The notes: generated from the sequence alone by a model not told the origin. 64,000 nucleotides of DNA from an uncultured Muribaculaceae bacterium (GCA_910578365.1 CAJTRC010000003.1:4380-68379), one strand, 5' to 3'. Positions 33,895 through 43,338 are shown, numbered from the stretch's first letter. Made by a program: numbers and translations.

Positions 33895-35189
33895 CAGTTG
33901 TCGGATTTTTGAAATAACAGATATCGGTTTATAAAACGGCGCACATGGTACAGGGGCTTGTCCTCGTTGTTTCCGGCTACCCGCAGCCATACGATGTCGT
34001 TGTAGTCTACGTCCCAGTCCTTGAGGTCGCGCAGACGGAATGTAGGCTTGTAATGGCGTATCGGATACAAACGCCGCCCACGACGGTCGTAGGTCTTCCA
34101 CGCCATGGTAATGTGGTGGATTCGGTAAAGTTCGTTTGTGATATAGGGCGATAGCCTGTCGGCCATCAGCAGGCGCTGAATGTCATCGAATGAGCATCGC
34201 ATGGCCTTAGGCAGGACTGCGGAATCTTCCGGCAGGAATACAGCGTAATGAAGCACATTGGCACCGTGGGCGTAAGCACCGTTCTGATACAGAAAGCGCA
34301 GTGTGAAATCATTGCTGTCGAGGTCTTTCTCCACCATAGCCGATGCCTTCTCGCCCGGCAGCTCACAATCGGTACGGTCAATTACGTTCAGCACCGGCGT
34401 GTCCCAGTCGCCATTGTCGTTTTGGCTCAGCAGCAGACAGTCGCCGCTGAAGAGCAGATAGCGCACCAGTGTGAACTGCGAGTGTAAGCGATGACCGCCG
34501 TGGCGGTTGTTCACCACTGCATCGTACATGCGGAAGTAGCGGATTACCATATAACCCAGCGACAGCAAATACAACGCCAGCGGTAACACCACAAAGAAGA
34601 AGCGGTCGGGCGAATTCAGGTTCACATTGATGTAGAACAGGAAGTAATATGTAGTGGCCACCACGCTTATGGCGGCCGACAAGGTCAGGGCCATACGCAG
34701 CTGATAATGCGACTCGCGCGAGTAAAAGGTAGCCACCGAACTGTCGACGTCGTAGTAACCGTTAGTGGCCTGACACCGTTGGCAGCAGTTGTTCTGCTCC
34801 ACCAGCAGTCCGTAGAGGCTTACCGCGCACATCAGCGGATATACCACAAGCGATGTAATGAACGGCAACGCAGGATTTTCGGCCACAACGGTAGGAATTA
34901 CCTTGGGCGAATATACAATGTTTATCAGTGCGGTAATCACGGCCGCCCCGGCCATGGCTATCATGGTAAGCCATATCACCAGCGAACACCCGGCCATTCT
35001 GTGGCTCGAATCGATGCGCCGCCGGTGTATCAGCAGCAGCATGTAAGCCATAAGCAAACAGATGAGCGGAAGCCAGATGGGCGGCACCAGCAACGAAGCA
35101 AGCGTTACCAGTGCCGGCGATCCGAATGCGATAGCCCAGTTGCGCCACAGTGTGTGCAAGGTATCGGTGGTGATATTGGCGATAGACAT
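33894..35189 (-). CDS. multi-pass membrane protein of unknown function
   Basis: The ATG at 35189 gives 431 residues. Five or so hydrophobic helices are visible (about 25-50, 66-90, 105-128, 165-190 and 195-215), followed by a soluble C-terminal half of about 210 residues (GDCLLLSQNDNGDWDTPVLNVIDRTDCELPGEK...). A CCQRCQ cluster lies between helices. I do not recognise the family. It sits 7 bp after the S41 protease stop and is coupled to miaA by a one-base overlap, so the minus-strand genes from 38.4 to 32 kb may form one operon. Confidence 0.65.
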   Translation of the reverse strand: MSIANITTDTLHTLWRNWAIAFGSPALVTLASLLVPPIWLPLICLLMAYMLLLIHRRRIDSSHRMAGCSLVIWLTMIAMAGAAVITALINIVYSPKVIPTVVAENPALPFITSLVVYPLMCAVSLYGLLVEQNNCCQRCQATNGYYDVDSSVATFYSRESHYQLRMALTLSAAISVVATTYYFLFYINVNLNSPDRFFFVVLPLALYLLSLGYMVIRYFRMYDAVVNNRHGGHRLHSQFTLVRYLLFSGDCLLLSQNDNGDWDTPVLNVIDRTDCELPGEKASAMVEKDLDSNDFTLRFLYQNGAYAHGANVLHYAVFLPEDSAVLPKAMRCSFDDIQRLLMADRLSPYITNELYRIHHITMAWKTYDRRGRRLYPIRHYKPTFRLRDLKDWDVDYNDIVWLRVAGNNEDKPLYHVRRFINRYLLFQKSDN

Positions 35190-35196
35190 CAAATTG

Positions 35197-38100
35197 TTAT
35201 TTATTTACCTTTTGTAGCAGATGGCGCACAGCACCTTCGAGCTGAGCATCGCGGCCCGAAAGCACATCGGCAGGTGCGTTATATATCACAACATCCGGAT
35301 TGAGCTGAAGGTTCTCAAGCGGTGTGCCGTCAAGTGTGGAGCAGGTTACCTGCGGGATTCCGAAAATCAGAGTCGGGTCAATCTGGGTTTCCCACCAAAC
35401 GGCTGTCATAGTGCCGGGTATCGGTGCTCCCACGATGTCGCCGACCTTCAGGGTCTGATATGTGTAAGATGAGCCATAAGCGTCGGAATAATTCGCTTCG
35501 TTGACAAGCATCACCGAGGGTTTTGTCCACTGCGAAAATGGCTCGCTGCCTATGTACTGGCCGCGCGGCGTAAAGCGCACGTATTCCTTGCCGGAGAGCA
35601 GCTGGGCCAGGTCGTTGTGCAGCCAGCCGCCGCCGTTGTAGCGGGTGTCGACGATTATTGCGTCGCAGTTGCGGTATTTGCCCAGTACCTGGTCGTAGGT
35701 GCTGCTGAAACTCGGCGAATTCATGCCCTGTACATGTACATAGCCTACACGGCCACCCGACAGGCTGTCGACTACATGCTGGTTGTGCTCAACCCAGCGC
35801 TGATATAGCAGCGAACTGAGTTCGCCGCCTATGGGGCGTATGGTTATGTCGCCGCTCTTGCGGCCCTTGCGGTCGATGGTCAGACGCACCTTGCGCCCTA
35901 CCTTGCCTTCGAGCAGCGGATAGTAGTCGTGGCCGGCCTCGATGGCTTTGCCGTCGATGTGGGTGATGATGTCGCCGGGGCGAACGTCGGCAGCTGTGGA
36001 TGCAAGCGGGCCGCGGGCAATCACCTCGCTGACTTTAAGGCCATTGCCTGTATAATTCTCGTCGAAGAATGCACCGAGGTTGCCTACGGTAAAGGCTCCG
36101 CCGGGTGCCGAGTAGCGTCCGCCGGTGTGCGATGCGTTGAGCTCGCCAAGTATTTCGCTGAGCAGTATTGCAAAGTCGCGGTTGTTGTTGATATAGGGCA
36201 GGAAGCGGCGGTAAGCCTCACCATAGCCTTTCCAGTCCACGCCGTGCAGATTGACATCGTAGAACTTTTCGGCCACCTGCTGCAGCATGTGGTCGTAGAT
36301 GTATTCGCGTTCAAGCGACGGATGGCGGTTGTAGTCGGCGTTGAAATTGATTGGCTCTATGCTGCCCGACGGGAGCGATATCTTGCGCATGCCCGAGCCC
36401 GAAAGTACAAACAGGTTGTCGCCCTTTGCATCGGGCACAAAGCCGCCGTTTACATCACGGGCCAGCAGCTTGGTTTCGTTGTTCTTAATGTTCTTGACAT
36501 ATAGACCTGATTTGCCTTCGGGCGAATAGGTCACATAGTACAGGTTTTCGCCCTTGGGGTCGAGGTAGTAGTCGCCGAGGAAGCCCGACATATCGGTCAG
36601 ACGCACACGGCGGTATTTACGGTTAGCGAGGTCGAACTTCAGGGGCTTCACCTTCTCGATTTTGATGTCGGCGGGGTCTTTGTCCTTGTCTTCGTCGTCG
36701 TTGTCTTTTTTCTTTTTGTCGGAAGCCTCGGCCAGAGCTTTTTCTTCTTCGGTGAGGTTGAACTCATCCCAGGCTTCGCCCTCGAGCACCATCATCACAA
36801 TATCGCCGGTATTACCCCAGCTGCCGTGGCTCTTCATACCGTAGCGTCCGGTTTCGAAAGTAAAAGCCTTGCCGCCGAGTGCCCATTTGGGATTGCCGTC
36901 GGAGTAGCCGCTTTCGGTAAGGTTCACTACCTCGCTGCCGTCGGCTTTTACCAGGGCTATATCCACATTGTTCCAACCGCCTATGCCTATGTAGCTTGCA
37001 AGAAGCCATTTGCTGTCGGGGGCCCATTGGAAGCTCACATCGCCGTCGGTGTAGGAGTAGTTATATTTGCCGTCGAGGGCTGTGTTGACTTTCTTTGATT
37101 TAACGTCAATTACCTTGAGTTCGGTACGGTTTTCCAGAAATGCCACTTTCTTGCCGTCGGGCGAGAACGAGGGTTGCTGGGCCGAGGTAGCACAGCTGTA
37201 GAGTGGTTCCTCTACAATCTCTGAAGCGTAGCTAAAGAGTTTGTCATCATCGTCTTTGGGCTTGGCAATGAACAGCTGCCAGTGGCCGCCGCGATCCGAG
37301 TCGTATACGAGGCTCTTGCCGTCGGGCGAAAATTCCAAACAGCGTTCCTGCGCGGGGGTGTCGGTAATACGGCGTGTGGTGTCGTACTTCACCGAGGTGA
37401 CGTAAATGTCGCCGCGCAGCACAAATGCCACTTCCTCGCCGTTGGGCGATACAGCCATGTTGGTCGCACCGCTGTTTACAAAGCGGCGTACCATGTCGTT
37501 GTCGAAGTCGTCGCCGGATATTTCAACATTAATTTTCACCGGTTCGGCGCCGGGACGTTTCACATACAGTTCACCGTCCCAGCTGAAAGCCAGGGTACCG
37601 TTGTCCGACACACTGAGCGAACGCACAGGGTGCTTGGTAAATTTGGTAAGCTGACTTTTGGCGTTGCCGGCGAGGTTGTTCTGCCACACGTTGAGGGTTC
37701 CGTCTTCTTCCGTCACATAATAGTACGTGTCGCCTTTGCCCCACAGAGGGTTCATGTCGTGGCCGTTGAAGTCGGTCAGTTTGGTGAATTTATCGCCGTC
37801 CTTGAGCCATACGTCAGAGGTTCCCGACGAGCGCTCGTGTTTGCGCAGCGGGTCTTCATATCCTTTCTTGTCGCCGTACAGCACACGGCCTGCCGCGTCG
37901 ACCGATGCCGAAGTCATGGGCAGCGAAACATACATACGCGGACGCGAATTTTTTTTGTCGACATCCACCACATATACCTGACTCTGGAAGGGGCCCTGGG
38001 CTGCGTTTACCGCAGGCTGCAGGCTTGAGCTGTACAGCAGCTGCGCGCCGTCGAGCCATGCCAGCGGAGTTTCGCGACCTGAGTGTGTGGTTATGCGCAG

Positions 38101-38400
38101 GGGAGTGCCACCCTTGGCCGGCATCACATATATATCGTCCGATCCAAGGCGGTCGCTGCTGAATGCTATACGGCTGCCATCGGGACTCCACAGCGGCGAG
38201 CCGTCATAACCGGAATCGACAGTCAGTCTGGTCGCATGGCCACCACCGACCGGCACAGTATAGATATCACCTTTGTAGGTAAATGCCACGGTCGAACCGT
38301 CGGGCGAAATGGCACTGCCGCGCAACCACAGCGGCGCTTCATTGGCCACGGCGCCTATCGCCACACCCGAGGCCAGCAGAGAAAGGATTAGATGTTTCAT
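35197..38400 (-). CDS. tricorn-like S41 protease with beta-propeller and PDZ domains
   Basis: The ATG at 38400 gives 1067 residues with a signal peptide (about 1-20). The N-terminal two thirds are PD40/TolB-like propeller repeats (SPDGSTVAFTYKGDIY, SPDGSRIAFSSDR, SPDGKSLVYDSDRGG, SPDGKKVAFLEN). An Asp/Lys-rich loop (about 570-600) follows, then a tricorn C1 segment, a PDZ domain (VRPGDIITHIDGKAIEAG) and an S41 core (VDTRYNGGGWLHNDLAQLLSG, ANYSDAYGSSYTY). Tricorn-type proteases degrade peptides; this one would work in the periplasm. The longer frame upstream is excluded because the promoter lies inside it. Confidence 0.9.
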   Translation of the reverse strand: MKHLILSLLASGVAIGAVANEAPLWLRGSAISPDGSTVAFTYKGDIYTVPVGGGHATRLTVDSGYDGSPLWSPDGSRIAFSSDRLGSDDIYVMPAKGGTPLRITTHSGRETPLAWLDGAQLLYSSSLQPAVNAAQGPFQSQVYVVDVDKKNSRPRMYVSLPMTSASVDAAGRVLYGDKKGYEDPLRKHERSSGTSDVWLKDGDKFTKLTDFNGHDMNPLWGKGDTYYYVTEEDGTLNVWQNNLAGNAKSQLTKFTKHPVRSLSVSDNGTLAFSWDGELYVKRPGAEPVKINVEISGDDFDNDMVRRFVNSGATNMAVSPNGEEVAFVLRGDIYVTSVKYDTTRRITDTPAQERCLEFSPDGKSLVYDSDRGGHWQLFIAKPKDDDDKLFSYASEIVEEPLYSCATSAQQPSFSPDGKKVAFLENRTELKVIDVKSKKVNTALDGKYNYSYTDGDVSFQWAPDSKWLLASYIGIGGWNNVDIALVKADGSEVVNLTESGYSDGNPKWALGGKAFTFETGRYGMKSHGSWGNTGDIVMMVLEGEAWDEFNLTEEEKALAEASDKKKKDNDDEDKDKDPADIKIEKVKPLKFDLANRKYRRVRLTDMSGFLGDYYLDPKGENLYYVTYSPEGKSGLYVKNIKNNETKLLARDVNGGFVPDAKGDNLFVLSGSGMRKISLPSGSIEPINFNADYNRHPSLEREYIYDHMLQQVAEKFYDVNLHGVDWKGYGEAYRRFLPYINNNRDFAILLSEILGELNASHTGGRYSAPGGAFTVGNLGAFFDENYTGNGLKVSEVIARGPLASTAADVRPGDIITHIDGKAIEAGHDYYPLLEGKVGRKVRLTIDRKGRKSGDITIRPIGGELSSLLYQRWVEHNQHVVDSLSGGRVGYVHVQGMNSPSFSSTYDQVLGKYRNCDAIIVDTRYNGGGWLHNDLAQLLSGKEYVRFTPRGQYIGSEPFSQWTKPSVMLVNEANYSDAYGSSYTYQTLKVGDIVGAPIPGTMTAVWWETQIDPTLIFGIPQVTCSTLDGTPLENLQLNPDVVIYNAPADVLSGRDAQLEGAVRHLLQKVNK

Positions 38401-38425
38401 ATATCTAAGAAATGTGTTAGAGATG

Positions 38426-38433
38426 CAAATATA
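38426..38433 (-). promoter_or_regulatory. promoter -7 box of the S41 protease gene
   Basis: Minus-strand TATATTTG lies 26 bp upstream of the ATG at 38400 and fits TAnnTTTG. Confidence 0.6.
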
Positions 38434-38521
38434 CTCATTTTTTTCCGAATTTGAAAAATATATTTTTTTGTTTAGAGCCAACTGCCTTCTCGTATATTTT
38501 TGCTGTTTCGGATTTTATTTG

Positions 38522-38529
38522 TAACTTAG
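38522..38529 (+). promoter_or_regulatory. weak promoter -7 box before the QdtA-like pair
   Basis: TAACTTAG differs at one position from TAnnTTTG and lies 22 bp upstream of the ATG at 38551, in the divergent gap with the S41 gene. Confidence 0.4.
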
Positions 38530-38550
38530 AGGCGTAAAAAAAATTGAGTG

Positions 38551-38955
38551 ATGAATTACGCCAGAATAATACATCTGAAAAAAATTCCTGATAGCCGGGG
38601 CAACCTCACGGCTATCGAACAGCTCGACGACGTACCGTTCGAGATACGGCGAGTATACTGGATTTTCGACGTGCCGGGCGGCGAACGCCGCGGCGGACAC
38701 GCTTACCGGCAGGGGCAGGAGCTGATTATAGCTCTAAGCGGCAGTTTTGACGTAATGACCGACAACGGACACGAAAGCGACTCGTTCAGCCTCAACCGCT
38801 CGTATTACGGCCTATTTGTGCCTGCCGGCACCTGGCGCGAAATAAGCAATTTCAGCACCAATTCAATAGCCCTGATATTATCGTCGACTGACTATGACGA
38901 GGCCGACTATATACGCAACTACGAAGACTTTATGGTGTATGCGAGAAAAGATTGA
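38551..38955 (+). CDS. QdtA/FdtA (WxcM)-like cupin, first copy
   Basis: The ATG at 38551 gives 134 residues (a GTG lies 3 bp upstream). The pattern is that of dTDP-sugar 3,4-ketoisomerases: DSRGNLTAIEQLDDVPFEIRRVYWIFDVPGGERRGGHAYRQGQ, then LNRSYYGLFVPAGTWREI and a final DYDEADYIRNYEDF. In characterised members the RGxHAHK motif supplies two active-site His residues; here the second is Tyr (GHAYR). This may reduce or change activity. The 3' end overlaps the second copy by 17 bp. No sugar-nucleotide or glycan cluster is adjacent. Confidence 0.85.
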   Translation: MNYARIIHLKKIPDSRGNLTAIEQLDDVPFEIRRVYWIFDVPGGERRGGHAYRQGQELIIALSGSFDVMTDNGHESDSFSLNRSYYGLFVPAGTWREISNFSTNSIALILSSTDYDEADYIRNYEDFMVYARKD

Positions 38956-39367
38956 TTCTACCATCGACGACGCCCGGATAATAGTACTCGATCCTCATCA
39001 CAGTGACCGAAAAGGCGATCTTTGTGTGGTTCAAGGCATGCACACTGTGCCATTTCCTATCGAAAGAGTGTTTTATATATATGATGTACCTGCTGCGGCC
39101 GAACGTGGTGTGCACTCGCACATACGCGACCACCAACTGATTGTGGCTGTAAGCGGAAGTTTTGCAGTGAAGGTCGACGATGGCCGCCGCAGCCGCGTGT
39201 TCCAGCTAAAGCGGCCTTACGAGATGCTGCACATCCCCCCGGGGCTATGGGTGCAGCTGTGCGATTTCTCGTCGGGCTCGGTGGCGATGGTGATGTGCCG
39301 CTACGGGTATGACAAGAATGACTATATTAACGATTACTCCGAATATATAAAACACAAACAGATATGA
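38939..39367 (+). CDS. QdtA/FdtA (WxcM)-like cupin, second copy
   Basis: Starting at the ATG at 38939 (inside the end of the first copy), the protein has 142 residues. It shares the layout of its neighbour, with KGDLCVVQGMHTVPFPIERVFYIYDVPAAAERGVHSHIRDHQ, but keeps both His residues (HSH). The end YGYDKNDYINDYSEY matches the family. The pair probably arose by tandem duplication and may form a heteromer. It overlaps the phosphatase gene by 4 bp (ATGA). Confidence 0.85.
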   Translation: MREKIDSTIDDARIIVLDPHHSDRKGDLCVVQGMHTVPFPIERVFYIYDVPAAAERGVHSHIRDHQLIVAVSGSFAVKVDDGRRSRVFQLKRPYEMLHIPPGLWVQLCDFSSGSVAMVMCRYGYDKNDYINDYSEYIKHKQI

Positions 39368-40617
39368 AACAATTGCTCACGGCGCTGCTGCTCCTGGCCG
39401 CCTTTGCCACACTACGCGCCGCGGACCCCATGCTTACAAGCTACAGCGCCTCGCAGTGCGAGGGCTCGCTGACGCCGTATCCGACTGATATAAATCCGGC
39501 TGTGTACCCCGACTCGCTCACCCCTGTGTTTATTAATTATGTGGGCCGACACGGCGCTCGCTATCCGGCCTCGGCTGTCAACTGCATGACTATGCGCCGC
39601 GCCCTTGAACGCGCCGACTCGGCGGGCACAATAACCCCGGCAGGCCGCAAACTGCGACAGCTCAACGAGTATATCATCACACTGAGTACCGACCGATGGG
39701 GTTCGCTCGACTCGCTGGGCATGGCTGAACAACGTGCCATAGCCACCCGAATGTTCTATAACTTCGGCGAGGCTTTTTCTGGTGGAACGGTCAACGCCAT
39801 ATCGAGTTACTCGCCGCGGGCCATGATGAGTATGTACTGCTTCACTCACCAGCTCGACCGCATGGACAACCGCATCAACTTCGTAACCACCACAGGCCGC
39901 ATGAACTCGCCTATAATGCGTTTTTTCGACCTCGACACTGAGTTTGTGGAATACAAAAAGCAAGGCCCATGGCTGGAGAAATACAACGAATATGTTGAGC
40001 AGTACTGCCCCACCTCGGCCATCGACAAGGTGCTGGGGCGGAATTTCCCCTACTCCTCCGAACGCGAGCGGTTGCAGCTGGCTCTGGTTGAATACTATGT
40101 GATTGCCGGATGTTCGGCTATGTCGGTCGACTGCAACACCACCGAATATTTCACCAAGGACGAATACAACGCCCTGTGGAGTTGCTTCAACCTGCGCCAA
40201 TATCTTTGCCGTACAGCCACAACGGTGTCATCGTTGCCTGCCGACATCGCCTCCGAGTTACTCACCAATCTGATTACCACCACCGAAGAGTTCATCGAAG
40301 GCAATTCGCCTGCATCGGTTCAGCTGCGATTCGGACATGCCGAAACCCTTATGCCGTTGCTTTCGCTGCTACATCTGCCGGGCTGCTACTACCTCACCAA
40401 CTATTTCGACACTGTAGGCCAACACTGGCGCGACTTCGATGTTGTGCCTATGGCCGCCAACCTGCAGATGATTCTGTTCAAAGCCAAGGACAGCGGCAGA
40501 TACTATCTGCGCGTTGATCTCAACGAGAAACCGGTGTCGTTGATTCCTAACAACACCGCTCGATACATACCCTGGCAGCAGGCCCGCGAGTATATGCTAC
40601 GCTGTCTTCCACTGTAA
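39364..40617 (+). CDS. histidine acid phosphatase, MINPP-like
   Basis: This 417-residue exported protein has a signal peptide (about 1-19). It belongs to the branch 2 histidine phosphatases: catalytic RHGARYP (R62, H63, R66) near the N terminus and an HAE proton-donor motif near 325 (RFGHAETLMPLL). The HAE form, rather than HD, is typical of multiple inositol polyphosphate phosphatases, including Bacteroides Minpp, so phytate or inositol phosphate hydrolysis is a reasonable inference. It overlaps the second cupin by 4 bp. The gene ends before a strong palindromic terminator. Confidence 0.88.
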   Translation: MKQLLTALLLLAAFATLRAADPMLTSYSASQCEGSLTPYPTDINPAVYPDSLTPVFINYVGRHGARYPASAVNCMTMRRALERADSAGTITPAGRKLRQLNEYIITLSTDRWGSLDSLGMAEQRAIATRMFYNFGEAFSGGTVNAISSYSPRAMMSMYCFTHQLDRMDNRINFVTTTGRMNSPIMRFFDLDTEFVEYKKQGPWLEKYNEYVEQYCPTSAIDKVLGRNFPYSSERERLQLALVEYYVIAGCSAMSVDCNTTEYFTKDEYNALWSCFNLRQYLCRTATTVSSLPADIASELLTNLITTTEEFIEGNSPASVQLRFGHAETLMPLLSLLHLPGCYYLTNYFDTVGQHWRDFDVVPMAANLQMILFKAKDSGRYYLRVDLNEKPVSLIPNNTARYIPWQQAREYMLRCLPL

Positions 40618-40635
40618 GCTTAACAATATGGCAAA

Positions 40636-40667
40636 GAGAGGGCCGGCCGATATCGGCCGGCCCTCTC
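40636..40667. terminator. 32-bp perfect palindrome, bidirectional terminator
   Basis: GAGAGGGCCGGCCGA and its exact complement meet at a central TATC-type junction with no loop excess. It lies between the convergent phosphatase (+) and cupin (-) genes and can serve both. Confidence 0.8.
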
Positions 40668-40697
40668 AGTCTGAATTGTCATTAATTAATAAAACAT

Positions 40698-41054
40698 CTA
40701 TGCTTCGGGCAGCAATTCTTCTGCCTGTGCTTTGTCTTTTTCGGAGCAGCCGCATACGTCGGTTTTGATGAGTGTAAGCAGTACTTTCGAGCGCTTTACC
40801 GCATACACTTCGTGTACCGTACCTGCAGACATGGTAAAGTAATCGCCCTCGGTGAGTTCACGCTTCTCTCCTTCGACCACAAAAACTACATCGCCCTCTA
40901 CTACCTGCACAAGTGCATCGCCGGGTGCCTTGTGAACCGCTATTGTTGCTCCTTCATCAAAAGCCATCAATGTGGCCTGTCCGTTATCGTTTTTAACTAA
41001 ATCAGTGGCCATAATGCGACCGGACTGATATTCTACTGCTGTTTTGAGTTTCAT
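40698..41054 (-). CDS. small single-domain cupin
   Basis: This 118-residue cupin shows the first motif as TIAVHKAPGDALVQVVEGDVVFVVEGEK and the second as GDYFTMSAGTVHEVYAVKRSKVLLTLIK. The usual HxH of motif 1 is only a single His here, with a second His in motif 2, so metal binding may be weak or absent. A CGCSEKDKAQAEELLPEA tail is Cys- and charge-rich. Small cupins of this type in gut Bacteroidales are usually uncharacterised. No operon partner. Confidence 0.8.
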   Translation of the reverse strand: MKLKTAVEYQSGRIMATDLVKNDNGQATLMAFDEGATIAVHKAPGDALVQVVEGDVVFVVEGEKRELTEGDYFTMSAGTVHEVYAVKRSKVLLTLIKTDVCGCSEKDKAQAEELLPEA

Positions 41055-41208
41055 AATATTATGTGTTTTTATTACTTACTTGAAATAAAAACATCATTCA
41101 GCTCCCAAATTATTGGAATTTAAAATATTTTAAACATATTGTGCCTGTTTGTTGCCCATATATAGAGCTAAATTTGCATCATAATCATAAATTTAACTCC
41201 TCGACACT

Positions 41209-41415
41209 ATGACAATAAGCAGAACCGACATAATATTCGCCCGCGTATACCGCATGGGCCGCGAGATAGCCAATCTGCGCTTTACCGGCATGAATAGCGA
41301 AGCCGACATCTTTGCCGAACTACGCCGCCATATCGGCAGCAGTCGCACTCTGCTCGACCTGGTGCTCCGCAACGGCACTCAGGGCTGGAGCGACAGGCGC
41401 CCCGTGATGCTGTAG
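41209..41415 (+). CDS. small protein of unknown function (68 residues)
   Basis: The reading frame starts 27 bp after the expected transcription start of a TAAATTTG box (41169-41176). The protein looks folded (FARVYRMGREIANLRFTGMNSEADIFAELRRHIGSS...) and basic. No family is recognised. The promoter position and intact frame favour a real gene. It precedes mltG by 58 bp with its own promoter in between. Confidence 0.55.
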   Translation: MTISRTDIIFARVYRMGREIANLRFTGMNSEADIFAELRRHIGSSRTLLDLVLRNGTQGWSDRRPVML

Positions 41416-41438
41416 TCCGTTAATTTTCAATAAACCCG

Positions 41439-41469
41439 TTTGCGAGTTTACGATTTTTACGTAACTTCG
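41439..41469 (+). promoter_or_regulatory. mltG promoter abutting the start codon
   Basis: TTTG (41439-41442) and TAACTTCG (41462-41469, one mismatch to TAnnTTTG) are separated by 19 bp. Only 4 bases separate the -7 box from the ATG at 41474, so the transcript may be leaderless. Confidence 0.6.
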
Positions 41470-41473
41470 CGGC

Positions 41474-42505
41474 ATGAAGAAAAAGAAACGTCCCAACAAA
41501 TGGCTCATAGTCGTGCTGTGCGTGCTGGCTGCCGGAGCAGCAGGCGCATGGATGGCATGGCGATATATCAACAATATTTATACCGGACCAGAACCGGTGC
41601 GCTTTTATGTGCCCGCAGAAACAAGCCCGCAGGCGCTGTCCGATACTCTATCGGCACGCCTGGGCCAAGGTTTCGGCTCGCGCGTGTACACTCTGTGGAA
41701 GGCTCAGAAGGCCGACCCTGCCAAGGCTTACGGCTCGTATGTAGTCAATCCAGGCGACAAAGCCATAACCGTAAGCCGCAATCTGCGGTTCAACCGCCAG
41801 ACTCCTCTGCGTATAGCAGTAGGCAATGCCCGCACACTCGACCAGCTGTACAGGCGCATAGGCTCGCGCATGGCTTTCAGCGCCCAAAACCTGCGGCATA
41901 GCGCCGACTCTGTACTGCGCAGCATAGGCTTTACCGACTCCACTCAGTTTGCCGCAGCATTCCTGCCATATACATACGAGCTGTACTGGACTGACTCGCC
42001 TGCCAAACTGATGTCGCAGGTAGCCGGCTCCTACAAGCGATTTTGGACCGACGAACGCCGCGCCAAGGCCCGCAAGCTTGGGCTGACACCTACAGGAGTC
42101 GCCACACTGGCCTCGATTGTGGAGGAAGAAACCGCCAAAGCCGACGAGCGTCCGCGGGTGGCACGCCTGTATCTCAACCGCCTCAACAAAGGCATAAAGC
42201 TGCAGGCCGACCCCACAGTGAAGTTTGCTATCGGTGACTTTGCCATACGGCGCATAAGCGGCCGGATGCTAAAAACACCTTCGCCCTACAATACATATAT
42301 AGTAGGCGGACTGCCTCCCGGCCCGATACGCCTTGTAGAAACCGCCACAATCGACGGCGTGCTCGATGCCCCGCAACACCCGTATATATATATGTGTGCC
42401 AAGGAAGACTTCTCTGGATACCACAACTTTGCCACAGACTATAAATCGCATATAGCCAACGCCCGACTATATCAGGCCGAGTTAAACAAACGCAACATAC
42501 GATGA
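41474..42505 (+). CDS. mltG: endolytic murein transglycosylase (MltG/YceG family)
   Basis: This 343-residue inner-membrane enzyme cleaves nascent glycan strands and helps set their length. One N-terminal TM helix (about 10-29) anchors it. The catalytic signature is TLASIVEEETAKADERP, with E217 at the position of the E. coli catalytic Glu, followed by ARLYLNRLNKGIKLQADPTV, SPYNTYIVGGLPPGPI and a conserved YMCAKEDFSGYHNFATDYKSH end. It overlaps the next gene by 4 bp. Confidence 0.94.
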   Translation: MKKKKRPNKWLIVVLCVLAAGAAGAWMAWRYINNIYTGPEPVRFYVPAETSPQALSDTLSARLGQGFGSRVYTLWKAQKADPAKAYGSYVVNPGDKAITVSRNLRFNRQTPLRIAVGNARTLDQLYRRIGSRMAFSAQNLRHSADSVLRSIGFTDSTQFAAAFLPYTYELYWTDSPAKLMSQVAGSYKRFWTDERRAKARKLGLTPTGVATLASIVEEETAKADERPRVARLYLNRLNKGIKLQADPTVKFAIGDFAIRRISGRMLKTPSPYNTYIVGGLPPGPIRLVETATIDGVLDAPQHPYIYMCAKEDFSGYHNFATDYKSHIANARLYQAELNKRNIR

Positions 42506-43338
42506 AACAAGCCCTTATACTGCTCGCACTGCTTGCAGCCGCCACACTGCACGCCGCCGAGCCGGCAGCGGTGAATTACGACGAAGACCCATACGTGATA
42601 CTGGTGGGCGAGGCCGAGGCAGCCATAGCCGACGGCAACTACCCTGAAGCCGCCCAACGCCTGCTCGACGCCATGTCGGTAGACCCCGAACGAGAATCAA
42701 ATCCGCTGCTGCAAAGCAATCTCGCCATGGTATACAGCTATATGGACCGCGATTCGCTGGCACTGAAAAAACTCGACGAACTGATAGAGCGTGCCCCACG
42801 CATGACCACCGCCATACAGAACCGCGCCCATGTGCTGATGAAACTGGGCGACGACCGGCGCGCCTACGACGACTTCTGCACCGTACTCGACATAGACTCG
42901 CTTAACCTCGACGCCCGCTACTACCACGGCATGATGGCACTGTACGGCGGACGGCGCGACATTGCCGAAAGCGATTTCACGGTACTCGAGAGCCGTGCAC
43001 CGCGGTCGCTCGACACAGCAACCGCACTTGCCGCCCTGTATTCGCTCACCGGGCAGGACCGCCTGGCAATACCGTACCTGCGGCGGCTCGTTGAAGAAAC
43101 GCCCTCGCCCGAATATTATTCGGCTCTTGCCGGCTGCCTGATGGCGCTCGACGACTACAGCGAAGCCTCGGCAATAATATCGGCAGGACTCAAACGCTAC
43201 AGCCACGACCCCGAGTTGTACTACTACCGCGCCAAGCTCAATAAGGCACTCTACAGGCTTGACGACGCACACGCCGATGCCTTGAAAGCGATTGAACTCG
43301 GCGCTTCGCCCACACGCGTCAACGCCATTTTCAAATGA
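42502..43338 (+). CDS. secreted TPR-repeat protein
   Basis: This 278-residue protein has a signal peptide (about 1-18, ending TLHAA). It is built from TPR-like helix pairs (EAEAAIADGNYPEAAQRLLDAMSVDPERESNPLL, RAHVLMKLGDDRRAYDDFCTVLDID, AALYSLTGQDRLAIPYLRRLVEE, AGCLMALDDYSEASAIISAGLKRY, YRAKLNKALYRLDDAHADALKAIEL). It is a binding scaffold in the periplasm, partner unknown. Coupling to mltG by the 4-bp overlap suggests a link to cell-wall work. Confidence 0.85.
   Translation: MKQALILLALLAAATLHAAEPAAVNYDEDPYVILVGEAEAAIADGNYPEAAQRLLDAMSVDPERESNPLLQSNLAMVYSYMDRDSLALKKLDELIERAPRMTTAIQNRAHVLMKLGDDRRAYDDFCTVLDIDSLNLDARYYHGMMALYGGRRDIAESDFTVLESRAPRSLDTATALAALYSLTGQDRLAIPYLRRLVEETPSPEYYSALAGCLMALDDYSEASAIISAGLKRYSHDPELYYYRAKLNKALYRLDDAHADALKAIELGASPTRVNAIFK

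Noticed and set aside
33895..34101. N-terminal extension of miaA
   Set aside because: It overlaps the membrane protein gene in another frame; the P-loop follows the ATG at 33894 as in all MiaA proteins.
38401..38481. N-terminal extension of the S41 protease
   Set aside because: The -7 box lies inside it, and the signal peptide starts at the ATG at 38400.
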